Origin: Oxyruncus cristatus
Taxonomy: Eukaryota > Chordata > Aves > Passeriformes > Cotingidae
Assembly: GCA_013399855.1 (NCBI GenBank)
Contig: VXAY01002113.1
Span: 1,385,789 to 1,449,788, forward strand
Reading direction: 5' to 3'
Length of the DNA: 64,000 bases
In this document: piece by piece, positions 51,201 to 61,937 of the stretch
How the letters are laid out: each line of letters begins with the position of its first letter
How positions within the stretch are numbered: position 1 is the stretch's first letter
Notes under the pieces: generated by a model
The model's database searches: none
The model's input: only the letters and a program-made list of their open reading frames with translations
Told to the model about the DNA's origin: nothing
Position numbers and translations under genes: made by a program

Positions 51201-52429
51201 CACTGCAGTTGCTTTGCTCAGTAAAATAAACAAAACTGCCTTATGGAAAACACAAGCTGCACATACAAAGAGAGAAAGCAAAAGGAAGATCTAGTTCAGT
51301 AAGAAGCCTTAGCACCAAACCTTCAGGTTGGGCTGCTCCACAACAGGAACACAGCCTTGCCAGAAAACACTTAGCATGGAGTCAGGTTTTTCAGATGCAC
51401 TCAACACCATTGGTAATATAAAATGCCACTTACTAACTATATCCACTCCACCCAAAACACTCTTTGCATACAACAGTCTGAAATTATGTCACTCTCAGCC
51501 TGTTTCCCTGTTCCTCTTTCTGTGCCGGCGTTTTATCTTTCGAGTTCTTCGGAGCAGAACATTTTACACACGTCTATATTTGTAACATGCTTAGCTCAAG
51601 AGGCCACCTGTCCTTTTTGGTGTATGGTATCCTCAGAATTACCCGGGAAAATATGGCATGTGAGCCACCACATGCACACAATATGGCACTCCCTAACTCT
51701 TTCTGTGCAGAAATAAGAAAACCAGCTACACTTACCAAACACAGCATTTTTCCTTTCTGTGAGATACTGGTTTGGGAGGTAAAATACAACCAGAATTACT
51801 TGTTTTCTTGTATTGTGTGTTTGGTTTTTTTGTTGTCTTCCTGCTACTGGAGGCAGCTGACTCTTGAAAACATACAAAGATACCATATATTTTGTTTCAG
51901 CCATTGAGGTGCAAAATACCGTCTTCAATGCATGAAGAAACACCAAATAACTTTTTGTGAGTTTAAGCTAATATGATGAGTAGTGGAATACTCATTCAAG
52001 TCTAAAATATGATGTTCTGGGAGAGGGAAATATTCCAGTCAGCTTTACAATACACTCTTTTTCCCAAGGTCTTAAACTCTGTTTCCCAACACAAATCCTC
52101 AGAACAGCGAGTTCACCACAGCTTTTCTCCATACTCTTGCATTTTACTTGGGTATCCTGGAAAGCTGCACACCATTTAAATGTTTTAGAGGCTTACACAG
52201 TCATACTGACACACTGGCCTTGCAATGTCCCCTGCCTCGAGGAGGGTGAGAGCTCTGTGATCTGGCATGTGTGACTCTTACAACAAGCCTGGTAGGAATT
52301 CAGTCATTTTGAAGCTAACAGCAAATCCCCAGATCCCTTCATTACCCTGGATGATCCCTGGCTTGGATAACTACATTCACCTGAAGGGACATCCCTCCCC
52401 TGCAGTTTCAGTAGGATTCTGCTTTCTCC
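48201..52429. other. Non-coding stretch, no gene recognised
   Basis: No gene is recognised. A T14 run lies at 50317-50330. Frames of 119 and 109 codons at 49088-49598 overlap each other in different frames. Frames of 106 and 116 codons at 51587-51946 lie opposite one another. These pairs point to locally low stop density, not genes. Confidence 0.5.
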
Positions 52430-52810
52430 TCCCTTTATCTCCTGAACTATCCTTTGCCTGCCCTCTTACCCTGAGGACCACAGCATTTCAGTGAAACTGG
52501 AAAAGCTCTTCTCTACTTGCCGACACACATCCCCTACAAGTCTTTACAGATGTTTCCTTTCTCACTATGCCAAGTTTTAACCTGTTCTTGCCATTAATCC
52601 TCTGCACAGCTCTGCACCACCAATATTTCATTCAGCAGCAGCCAACTCTTCTTCTGTGTCTCCTCCTCGTTTTCCTTTACCTCTCTATCAGAATTCCTCA
52701 CCAAGCATCCAGCATATTTACATTCTCCCTTAAAAATCCATTTCTTTTTGTTAGCTTTCCCTTTGGACATCCAGCTCCACAAGGTCTATTCCTAATCTCT
52801 TACCACATCT
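52430..52810 (+). other. Pyrimidine-rich, G-poor block
   Basis: The + strand is rich in C and T with few G over about 380 bases, in words such as CTCTTCTTCTG and CTCCTCCTCG. It is not a simple repeat. The 81-codon frame within it (52567-52812) is Leu/Phe/Pro-rich because of the composition. Strand skew of this length can mark an old transposon or transcription-linked bias. Confidence 0.4.
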
Positions 52811-55800
52811 GAAAAGCCACCAGAATTCAGGGAAGTCACCTGTGATTGAGTGTAACTCTCACAGTTCAGGGAAGAACCCAGCTGGGCTGAAGGGGGTACC
52901 AGCAAAGGGCATTCATGTTCTTTTGATACTGGAGTACAAGGAGGAAACTGGGCAGAGAACCTTTTTAATCCGCTAAGTAGGAACTATGCAGCCCTAGGGA
53001 CCCTGTCCTGGCAGGACTCAGAAAAGCCAAAGAAGGAATCTAGTTCAGCTGTGAAATGAGGTAATCCTGTCCTTAGCACAACCTGAGATTTTCTGCTGTT
53101 TTGAGAACAATGAAAATCAGTGTGTCTAAGCTACCATACGAAGAAGGCTGCACAGAGATTATATTATTTCCATTTGTTTTCTTTTGTTTCTGCTAACAGC
53201 ACTTCAGAGAACTGCTAAAGCCTATGTAGTGACTTCAAAGGGTACCAGTTTTCCTTATGCATTTGTTTTGTTGAGGTTTTCTGTTTGGTTATATCTGTTT
53301 GTTTTTACATTTTCACCTTGTTTTCAGGGGCACAAGTAGCATAAATCCCCATGAAAACCACGGTAAGGCTGAGAAGTGCTTTAGGCATCACCTAAAACAA
53401 AGGAACCACAATTCTTTAGTAACAGCAAAGATATTAAACTTGCTCTGGGTTGAAGAATGTGATTCACTTACCACCACCTTCCTCCTATCAAAACAGCCCT
53501 GAGTCACCACGCAGCACAAAGATATTTACAATGCATAAAGGGATTTGTTCTGTTGTTTTGCTCTTATCATCCAAATGTTATGAAGCAGCTGAGCTCCAGG
53601 CAGGGGAAAGGTGCCCCATCAGAGCTGGGAGGTTCATGTTATTGGAGAAGCAGACATGGAAAAATTAATTTAACAGCGTAGAGAAAGAGTCACGTGTAGC
53701 AACATCAACATGCAAGGGTGAAAAAACCACACACGCACTTGAGGAATTAAATTGTGAAGTTTCTCAGGTTCAGGGCAAGCCTGCCCGTGGTAGATTTTGG
53801 CTTATCACAACCCAGCTGTGCTCCTCCAAAGGAAGAGGAGCTGGTACCTCCCTGTCCTCTTACACCACCTTAAACCCTGCTGCCCGTGGAGCAGCACAAA
53901 GCCCTGGCTGAGGCTCCTCATAGCACAGGTGAACCAGTAATAAAGCACAAAGCTATCACAGCTGCAGGAGAATCAATAACAAGTTATTCTGAACAACAAC
54001 TCCCAACTTGTAGTCTGGGAAACCATTTCGTTGCACGGCCATCATCTTTTCTAGTCCTTCAGCCAACATTCACTGATTTTTTCCACCACTGTTTATGGAC
54101 GAACACAGGATATTAACCAGCAAACTGCTCTTCAAGAAACCTTGACGAGGTTCAAACAAGAATTAGCTTCCAGTTTAAGCTTGGACTGCACAGCTGAGCT
54201 GCTGCTTCCCCTCCTTTTAATGACTGATTTGCTGCACCTGAAGGTTGAGGCACCTTGCCCTTTCTTACATGGAGAGAGAACAGGAACCTGTCCGCTCACA
54301 CGTCAGAGGAGTTTGTATCAAAGATGCTACACCAGGACAGAGTTGCTCACTGAGTAGATGTGCCTCTTGTAGATTTATTTAAAAAAAAAAAATTAGCACC
54401 ATTACACAGGAGCCTCTTTCCCAAGTCGCCCATGTACAGCACGAGCACAAAGTGCCAACTAAAGACATCCATGAAAGTGGCAGAAGCACAAGAAAGAATT
54501 CTCAGAATTCTGATAAAGCACTTTTAAGAGATCTGATTGAATTTTCCCCATCAAAGGGACTCTGTCTAAAGCAGATAGCTTTTACCATCATTCTGCTACT
54601 ATAAATTAGGTCCTTCAAAAGAAGCATCCAGAATTTGTTCAATATTCTGTTATCTCTAAACTGGCAGGTACTACTGAATAGAAATAATTAAAAAAAAAAG
54701 CCAAACAACTAACCCAAATAACAGAAGGAGACGCATCAGGAAATTAGTGACGTTCAACACGCACAAAAAAACCCATTTTTTTTAAGAATGAGGGGAGGTT
54801 GGGTGTGACAATACGTTACTGGTTTAAAATAATTTTGGAAAGTCTGTTTAAAATCCAGGTTGGCAGCAACTATTGCTTTTAAGAGGCATATCCCCCTTAT
54901 AAACAAAGCCAGCTGGATTTTTTTGTTTTACTTTTTATTGGAGAACCATGGGGCAGACTGGGATTTTGGCTCTCTGAAATCTTCTCAGGGTGGCTGGGCT
55001 CAGGTGTGCAGCCTCAGCATAAATGGATAATTCTAAAAGGTGTCTTCAGGCATAGCCTTGAGCTACGGGGAGAACTCCCTGCCTTGTGAGCAGCCTCTGG
55101 CACCAGGGAAAGGAATACACAGAACAACCTGAAATCCATGCTCCTACTTGCTCCCTCCTTTCCCATTTTTAATTCCCTTTTTTTTCCCCTGGGAAAATTT
55201 AACTGCATCCAGCTTGTGAATTGTGAATCCTCTGCTAGTGAGCAGCTGAATGAGTCAAAAGAAGACAACTGCATGGCCCCTATTTCCCCCCACAAATCTT
55301 CACACGAGGTTTTGTTACCCAGAGAGGAGAGCCCTCCCTTGCTCAGATGATGTTATTCCATTCCAACAGGGTTTTAAGCAAGGCACAAAGGCAATCTGCC
55401 ATGTGTGCCAGGAACAGGAGCCCTGGGGGCATAATATCTGTTGTTTAGGAACAGGTAGCTCAGGCCTGCAAGCAGCTCTAGGAAACCACTTAAGAAAAAT
55501 AAGACTACTTTAAAAATGCCTCTCCACTTTCCCTCATAAGACACCCTCTAGTTCACTTGTTTGTTACTTAATTCAACCTGAGGGATGACAAATGTTTTCC
55601 TCACCCAGAACACAGACCTATATAATGTTGTGGCCCCTCCTTTCCAAAACTGTACTTTCCACATTAACACAGTAAAATAAACCCCAAGATTTTGGTTAGA
55701 CCAGCAAGACTCACTGAGATCAGCCATTAACAAAACCAACAGATGCTGATGCCCGCAGAGAGCCAACCTCCATACCCAGAAGGAACTTCCACAGCCCTGC

Positions 55801-57114
55801 TGCACCGCTCTGCATAATCATAAGCTTCTAAAAGTGCTTCACCCACCTCTTTTCTGATGCACCACGTGTAATTCCCAGGCTCTTCTCTGCCTCTCACCAA
55901 GCTTTTGTCCCTTCTTAGCTTCCCCCTGCCCTCCTGCTCTGCTGCACTCCAGAGCTCAATCAGGCAGCCCCAGCTTTTGCACTGCTTTGAACCCTCTGTA
56001 ATCAAGGGCATTAACTGGAACCAGCTGCTCTGTTTGCTGCCTTTATTCCCACCCCATCACAGCTTGATCTTCAGGTTGTGATGGACTATCACCTGGCTCT
56101 TGAGCCTCCATCCTGTTACATGGCAAAGGTAATTCAGAGGCCACGGAGCATTGATCTCACTAACACAGGATCAATACTGTGCCTCTGCACTGTGCAAAAT
56201 CACACCTGATGGGTTTGGTCAGGAACAGGCCAAGGGGAGCACAAGATGGATAAATTCAGCTGTGGTGCAATGAAGTTTCTGTTCAGGACATTACTCATCA
56301 CAAATACACTGTGTCACATACTGACATGACGGATGATTCATCACTATATTCTATCAGCACAATACAGCATATAAAGAGGCAGTGGCATCTGGAGGAAGAT
56401 TTCACCTTATTTCCTTTAAAACCTGCAGAGCACTCTGGTTTCTCATACACTGGATCATCACTGAGCATCTCTTTTCACACAGGCTGCTCTGATTGCACAT
56501 GAGATGAAAGCCCACTTAGCATTGCAACCCCAGGCAGGCCAAGACTTGGTTGTTCACTGCAGGATACAGTTCTCATGGTATCTTCCTCCCTGTGCTGATA
56601 CTTTATCATCTTTTACATAGACTTCTACCATAAATTTAAGAGTTTCACTACTGCTTTCATGACATGGCATTTTCATGACAAAGGTTTATTTATCAACTCT
56701 GAGCTGCAAGCTGAAGGAGAAACAGGGAATAAAGAGAGGGAGAATATGGAGGTAAATTAAACAAACTCTAGCTGTGATAATAATCCTCTTACCCCTTCTT
56801 CTTCCTCACTGACTTGCAAACTCATGTTGGCCTCAAGTTGACCTGCTCTGTATGAACCTCACAATGTTAAAAATTACTCCAGCAGCCTGTTGGTCCATGC
56901 AGAGACCATCTGGGGGAGCTCCAGGAGTAAATGCTCTTCTTTATATCCCATACAAACTTATCTTTTTGGCTTCATCATCTGCGAAAAAAATATTTCAATA
57001 CCTAATGTTGATGGTTTCATGCAGATTTGAGCCTCAGAATCTGCTGGCAAACCCCAGGCACCTGGGCTACCATCTCATTAATATTCCTTCTCTTTTTCCA
57101 GGAGTATGTTTGAT
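52811..57114. other. Non-coding stretch, no gene recognised
   Basis: A 12-base A run follows TTTATTT at 54370-54392. Frames of up to 94 codons are present (55727-56011, minus). The 138-codon frame at 56852-57268 runs through the MIR-like relic and is unrecognised. Confidence 0.5.
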
Positions 57115-57240
57115 GCTAAACTACTACTGTCACCTACTCAAGCCTCAATTTCTCAGGTATGGGATGAGAATAGTAACAGTTACTCCTCTAGAGAATGTGC
57201 TGAGCTTTGCAAAAGCGAGCAGATTCAGGAGCCTGGAAAT
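57115..57240 (+). repeat. MIR-like SINE relic, plus orientation
   Basis: The order of boxes fits the MIR core and 3' half: AAGCCTCAATTTCTCAGG, then ATGAGAATAGTAACAGTTAC, then TCCTCTAGAG, then TGTGCTGAGC and TTGCAAAAGCG, then AGGAGCCTGG. MIR reads GCCTCAGTTTCCTCA, AATGGGGATAATAATAG, CCTCATAGGG, GTAAAGCGCTTAG and GTGCCTGGCAC. Old and diverged. It overlaps the 138-codon frame at 56852-57268, which weakens that frame as a gene. Confidence 0.5.
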
Positions 57241-58134
57241 ACAAGCATCACTGAAAGCTGGTATCTGAATATATCTTGACATATGGCTGTCTCTGAAATT
57301 AGACAACACATGTTGTGTCACCTAAGGAAATTTTGATTCACCTTCCTATAACTCCTCTATACAGTTTTCTAAGGTTTCTTTTTTGTTTTGTTCTCAAATA
57401 TATCAGAAATAAATACTGTTTATGCCAAGCAAGGTCTAGATTCTTAAAAAAAAGAGTTAAAAAATTCACTGGCATTTGCGATTTTGTTTTAAAATTTCTC
57501 CTGTGAACCAGCAGACTGTACAACAGATGCAAGAACACAAGAGGATTCAACCAAGACAAGCCCACACATAAGACATTGTCAGTGTCAAAACTTTTCTTTC
57601 CATTAAAAAGATTGAAAAATAGGAGAACAGTAATTCCTGCAAACTACACGTGTGTTTTAAAGAGAAAAAACTTGAGGTCTTCCCAGTCTTTTTCATTTAA
57701 ATTATTGGAACAGTGAAATTTTTTACATTCAGAAAAGAAATAACTCCGAGTGCAGAGTCAGGGCATTAGGGGTAACAATATCTACATCACAGGGGCAACT
57801 GTTCCATTTACTTGTGAATTCATAACAACAAGGCTTGCTGCAGTAAGAACTGCTTTCTAATGCTGGTTATCCTCCCTGCCAGGAGAACAGTGGTCTTGCC
57901 AGAGCACAGCTATTAGATATAGAGCAAACCAGTGCTTACCCTGAATGCCCCATCTTTTTTTGAAAGCATGGTTGAAATCCACAACTGCTCTATAGGACTA
58001 AAATGTGGTCACTAAAAATTATTCTGGAGCTCCTGGGACCAGCCAAATTATTGAGGACCTTGGGATACACGTAAATTTTTACGAGTTGTTATTGTCCTTC
58101 ATTATTCCTCTGAGAACTGCTCCGTTCTCTCCAG
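57241..58134. other. Non-coding stretch, no gene recognised
   Basis: AT-rich sequence without recognisable repeats or genes. It ends at the weak acceptor-like CTCTCCAG before the splice candidate at 58135. Confidence 0.45.
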
Positions 58135-58433
58135 GAATCAAATTGAAGTTATGGAGGTAAAGCAGTTTGACAGGTATTTCTCACCTAAAGAGCTCGGACT
58201 GAGGAACCAAAGGCAAACTCAGGTAAGAATGAGGTGCTTGTTGTATGTCCTCATGTACAGAACTGGACTTTCTGGCCCCCTTGTCACCCTCTGACAAGTT
58301 TCTTTATTTGCAGAAGGTGTTTTACAAGCATTTTGTATCAAGGAATGACACTTTGGCACTGACAGAGTGGAAAGGGGTCTCTGTCTTTCCAGCTCCCGCA
58401 GTATTTCTACAAGCAGTCTCTGTACATGGGTGA
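58135..58433 (+). other. Candidate two-exon mini-frame with 91-bp intron
   Basis: A frame starts at an ATG at 58151 in good context (G at -3 and +4), with an in-frame stop upstream at 58052. It runs 24 codons to a CAG/GTAAGA donor at 58222/58223. A branch-like CTGAC, then TTTCTTTATTTGCAG, ends a 91-bp intron at 58313. The frame continues in phase for 39 codons to a TGA at 58431. The joined product would be 63 residues with no domain I recognise. Intron size and signals suit a bird gene. However, the unspliced frame stays open too, and a few such coincidences are expected in 64 kb. It could be a lncRNA, a small gene or chance. Confidence 0.2.
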
Positions 58434-60324
58434 CCAGGGTTAACTTCAACATTACAAGCCCAGGGAGCTGTAAACATTGTAGATATTGCCCTGGAATGGA
58501 GCAAAACACTCAAAAACCCCCTCAAACCTCACGTCTTACAGGAGGTGTATACACATGCAGGCACACGTGTGTGATTGCATGGGTACCACAACAGGCTTAA
58601 GGACATTCCACAAACACAGAACTACTACAAGTGGCTCGTTCTAACACGGGAAATCATTTGACGTTGTCTGTCTGTTCCATCATCTTCTGCCCCAAAGGAC
58701 AATCTGCATCTTTTCCGTATGGTCATGAGACTTTTCACCCCAAAGTGAGTGTTATGCCAAATTAGTGTTAGTGGCATAAAACTTGTGTGTGCTGGGTAAG
58801 CTTGATGTTGGTGGGCTGAGCAGGCATTCCAGTTTAGCAAACATACTAACCTGGAGCTTCCACCTTCTCCTCTGAATGCCAGGCAGCATTTGTGAGGATT
58901 CATTTTGATCATCAGATGAGGTTTCTCTCTAAAAACGAGGGTCTGCTTTCAAAAAGTATGTGGATATGCCCATTTCAGGAATGTCTAACGTGTAAAAACT
59001 AAACACAGGATCTACATTCATTTCACGTGGGTCTTGAAATTAAGTGTCAGGAATACCCCCATGTTAATGAACAGCCTTAGCCCACAGCACCCACTATCTG
59101 CCACTCCTGTTAAACATAGAAGAACAAAAAGGTTGGTTTAAATGTTGATATTTAAACAAAAGGGAACATTTTGTGTGCATATTCATGAGGTATTAACATC
59201 AGCACTATTTCAGTTCTGCCCAATGAGTTCAGTGATAAATAGGCATAAAACATGGTTGAACGTGGCTGCAGAAAATAAAGATGTTCTGGTAGCTGGCCAG
59301 CACTCCAATTGATTTTACATGCTTGGTTTTTCTCTTTCATTGTTCAGTTCTACCTCAGGTTATGAATTTTCAGGAGCAAACATGAGCAATTCACTGTAAA
59401 TATACAATTGCTACTTGGGCTGGTGTATCACTGCTCTTAGTTTTCTTTTCACAGGTTGCTTAAATCAATAAAATATACACTTGAAAAACTCTACAATATC
59501 TATTCCTGCAATTTTCTTGGCCATTGAAAACCTTTCCATAATTTCACCCCCACCTTTAATGTAAAATATATATGAGAAATCTTCAATATCTTAAGGACTA
59601 TGACTGTCTGTATGATACAAAATCGATTCATTAATATTTTTTTATCAATAGAAGTGGAGAATTCACTACTTGTGTTACTAACAGGCCATGTATGTAAATA
59701 TTAATCAAGTTTTTCATACATTTTAAAATATCATATAATTTAGCTCAAAACCTGAATAAATCATATCATTCATTATGCCCTATTTTAAAGTCATCCAGAC
59801 AAGGAGCAGAATCACGTGATACCAAACAGCCTAACACATAATCACACATGGAGGAAACCACTTACAAATGCACAGCTAAACTGCATTTCCTTAGCTGAAA
59901 CCTATTTAGCAAAAGGAGGTTGCAAGAGACAAATATGTTTGTAGAAAAGTTGTTTTATCCACTAGGGAGCAATGATTCATTAGAGTAGAAAATGCAAGTG
60001 CCAGAACCAGGACATGGAGTTATTTCTGCTGGAACACCTGTCAGCCACAGAGCAACCACTTCATCAACCTGTGGCTCTTTTCCTCCTCCCACCTAGAGCA
60101 TGTTATATCCACTATATGGAGTCTTCACTTGGGGCCACTGGATGCTGCTGAAATGTATGTAAAAATTACCATAAAGTGATAAAACCGTAAAAAGTAATTG
60201 TCTCACGGTTCACTGCTTTGCAACATTCATCTATAACAGTATAATTAACGTATCTTTTACAGTTTCTCTTAAAATAAATTCTGAATCATAACACCAGTGA
60301 TGTGCTTTCTTTTTTTCTGAGCAG
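58434..60324. other. Non-coding stretch, no gene recognised
   Basis: Mostly AT-rich, especially 59500-59780, with no repeat or gene recognised. Small frames on both strands at 58219-58912 overlap one another. Confidence 0.5.
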
Positions 60325-60442
60325 GGTGTGTGGATGTGGCCTGCTCTGGATGTGTTACATGGCTCAGACGGCCAAGGTGTCCCAGCACCTGGCTGCAGTT
60401 TGCAGTGGAAAGGCTCCATTGTTGCCCAGAAGGAAAGGGCAG
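60325..60442 (+). other. Candidate 118-bp internal exon
   Basis: A strong acceptor-like site (CTTTCTTTTTTTCTGAGCAG, ending at 60324) and a CAG/GTAATT donor-like site (60442/60443) bound 118 bases, a usual vertebrate exon size. One frame is open through it for 39 codons, entering with one base of a split codon and ending on a codon boundary. The peptide includes MCYMAQTAKVSQHLAAVCSG and is not recognised. The segment is richer in G and C than its flanks, as exons often are. Its phase does not join to the 58 kb candidate. It may be a non-coding RNA exon or chance. Confidence 0.2.
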
Positions 60443-61892
60443 GTAATTAAATCTCTCTGCATTGCAGTTCATCCCTTGTATAATGTACTATCCCTGTCCC
60501 TTGGTCTGATTTATCTGAATTTGTAAGTCTGGCAGGGTAGAGACAATCTCTTAAGCTGTGCCCATGCCAGTAACTGTCACAAGAACACCAATCTCAGTGC
60601 CAGGCCCTGGCACTATCACAGCAGAAAAAAACCAAAAAAACAATTAAACTGTTGCAATTTCCCTTCTCGCTGCTTCCATTCCTCCCACATTGGTCTGTCT
60701 TTGGCTTAAAACTGAATTTGGTCAGTCAACACACTCTGAAATACGCCTATTGAAGAGAAATTGTCTCGTTGTGTGTTTACAGAATTCACCTCAAGCATCA
60801 CGAGCAGCAAGTGATTGAAATGAATACCAATCAAAGAAAACTCAGTATCAATCTAATGACGAATTAACAGTGGGGAAAAAAACGACGTGAAACTCTCACT
60901 CTGCATCCTGCAAAATCTAAGCTCAGGTATCAAATTCCTCACAGTAATTACCACTGAATTTCAGGTTGTTTTCTCCCTTTGCCTCCTAGTGCTATATGAT
61001 GCTATCCCATGAGGCAAGTGTTGAGAGGTGGATTATTCTGTCATGTGCCCAGCCTGACCCTGAACGTGCATCTCAGCTGGGCCAGGCACCGTAGCACTAG
61101 GGCAGGACGTGCTACTGGTTGCTGGACTAGATGTTCTTCTCTTTAATAGGTTTTAAAGTAGACATTGTGAGTGCAAGTGATACTAATTAGGTTGGTTGTG
61201 TCAAAAACAATTTAAAAGCAAAAAAGCAAAAGCCTTAAATGATCCAATATTCACAGTGTGACAATTCTTTCCGCTGGGAGATTGCTTTGCCAGAATTTAC
61301 CATAATCAACTGTGATTCCTTTCTCAGTCACCCTCCTGGAATTTTGCCTAATCCCTGCACCTGACTGTCCCCGTTGTCCCTTCCCTTCTCCAGTCCCCCC
61401 CTCAACACCCACCCTTGGCACACTGTGGGAGGCTCTGTGGGAAGGGGGTGCACAGCCCAGTGGCTGCCAAGGGGATCCCAGTGGGCAACTCCAACTGGAG
61501 CAGCCCCACCTGTGCTGATTAGCAACAAACTAAGTAAAATCTCTCAGCTTGAGACCTGAAGCCACCGAAATCAGACCTCAGACAATGACTGTGCCAAGAT
61601 CATCGCTCACTGTGCTGACTGATGCTATTTTTTTGATCTCGCTCTGCTCCCTGTCTGGGTTTTTGCCTTCTCTGCAGTCTGTAAGCCCTTCTAGAGAGGT
61701 GTTTCTCTGTGGTCTGTGCTTAGACAGTCTGGGCAAATTACATCCAGGCTGAAGACTGGCACTTCTAGCTGCTATCATAAAGTATTAACGCGCATACTTC
61801 TCATTGAGCATAATTTTTTAATGATATTTAACAGGCACTGGCTGGGTATGTTTGCCAATTTAAAGGCTGGCAGCAATGCTATTTAACATGTG
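60443..61892. other. Non-coding stretch with weak CR1-like phrase
   Basis: No gene is recognised. TTGCTGGACTAGATG at 61119-61133 resembles the CR1 3' end, but no other CR1 sequence flanks it. A GC-rich patch at 61360-61510 is open on both strands in short frames only. Confidence 0.45.
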
Positions 61893-61937
61893 GTTTACTT
61901 TAAATGGTACATGCAGTTTGCTTTAAATGGCAGGCAG
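61893..61937 (+). repeat. Short tandem duplication, 23-base offset
   Basis: GTTTACTTTAAATGG at 61893-61907 recurs as GTTTGCTTTAAATGG at 61916-61930 (14 of 15 bases), and each is followed shortly by a GCAG. The two-copy structure suggests slippage or a duplicated factor-binding site in an AT-rich, repeat-free neighbourhood. Confidence 0.8.

Noticed and set aside
52920..53000. MIR-like GAGGAAACTGGGCAGAGAACC
   Set aside because: A single short box without the other MIR blocks in order.
56852..57268. 138-codon open frame as a gene
   Set aside because: It runs through a MIR-like relic, has no recognisable domain, and is within chance length.
61100..61145. CR1-like phrase TTGCTGGACTAGATG
   Set aside because: The match is 15 bases or fewer, with no tail and no upstream CR1 sequence.
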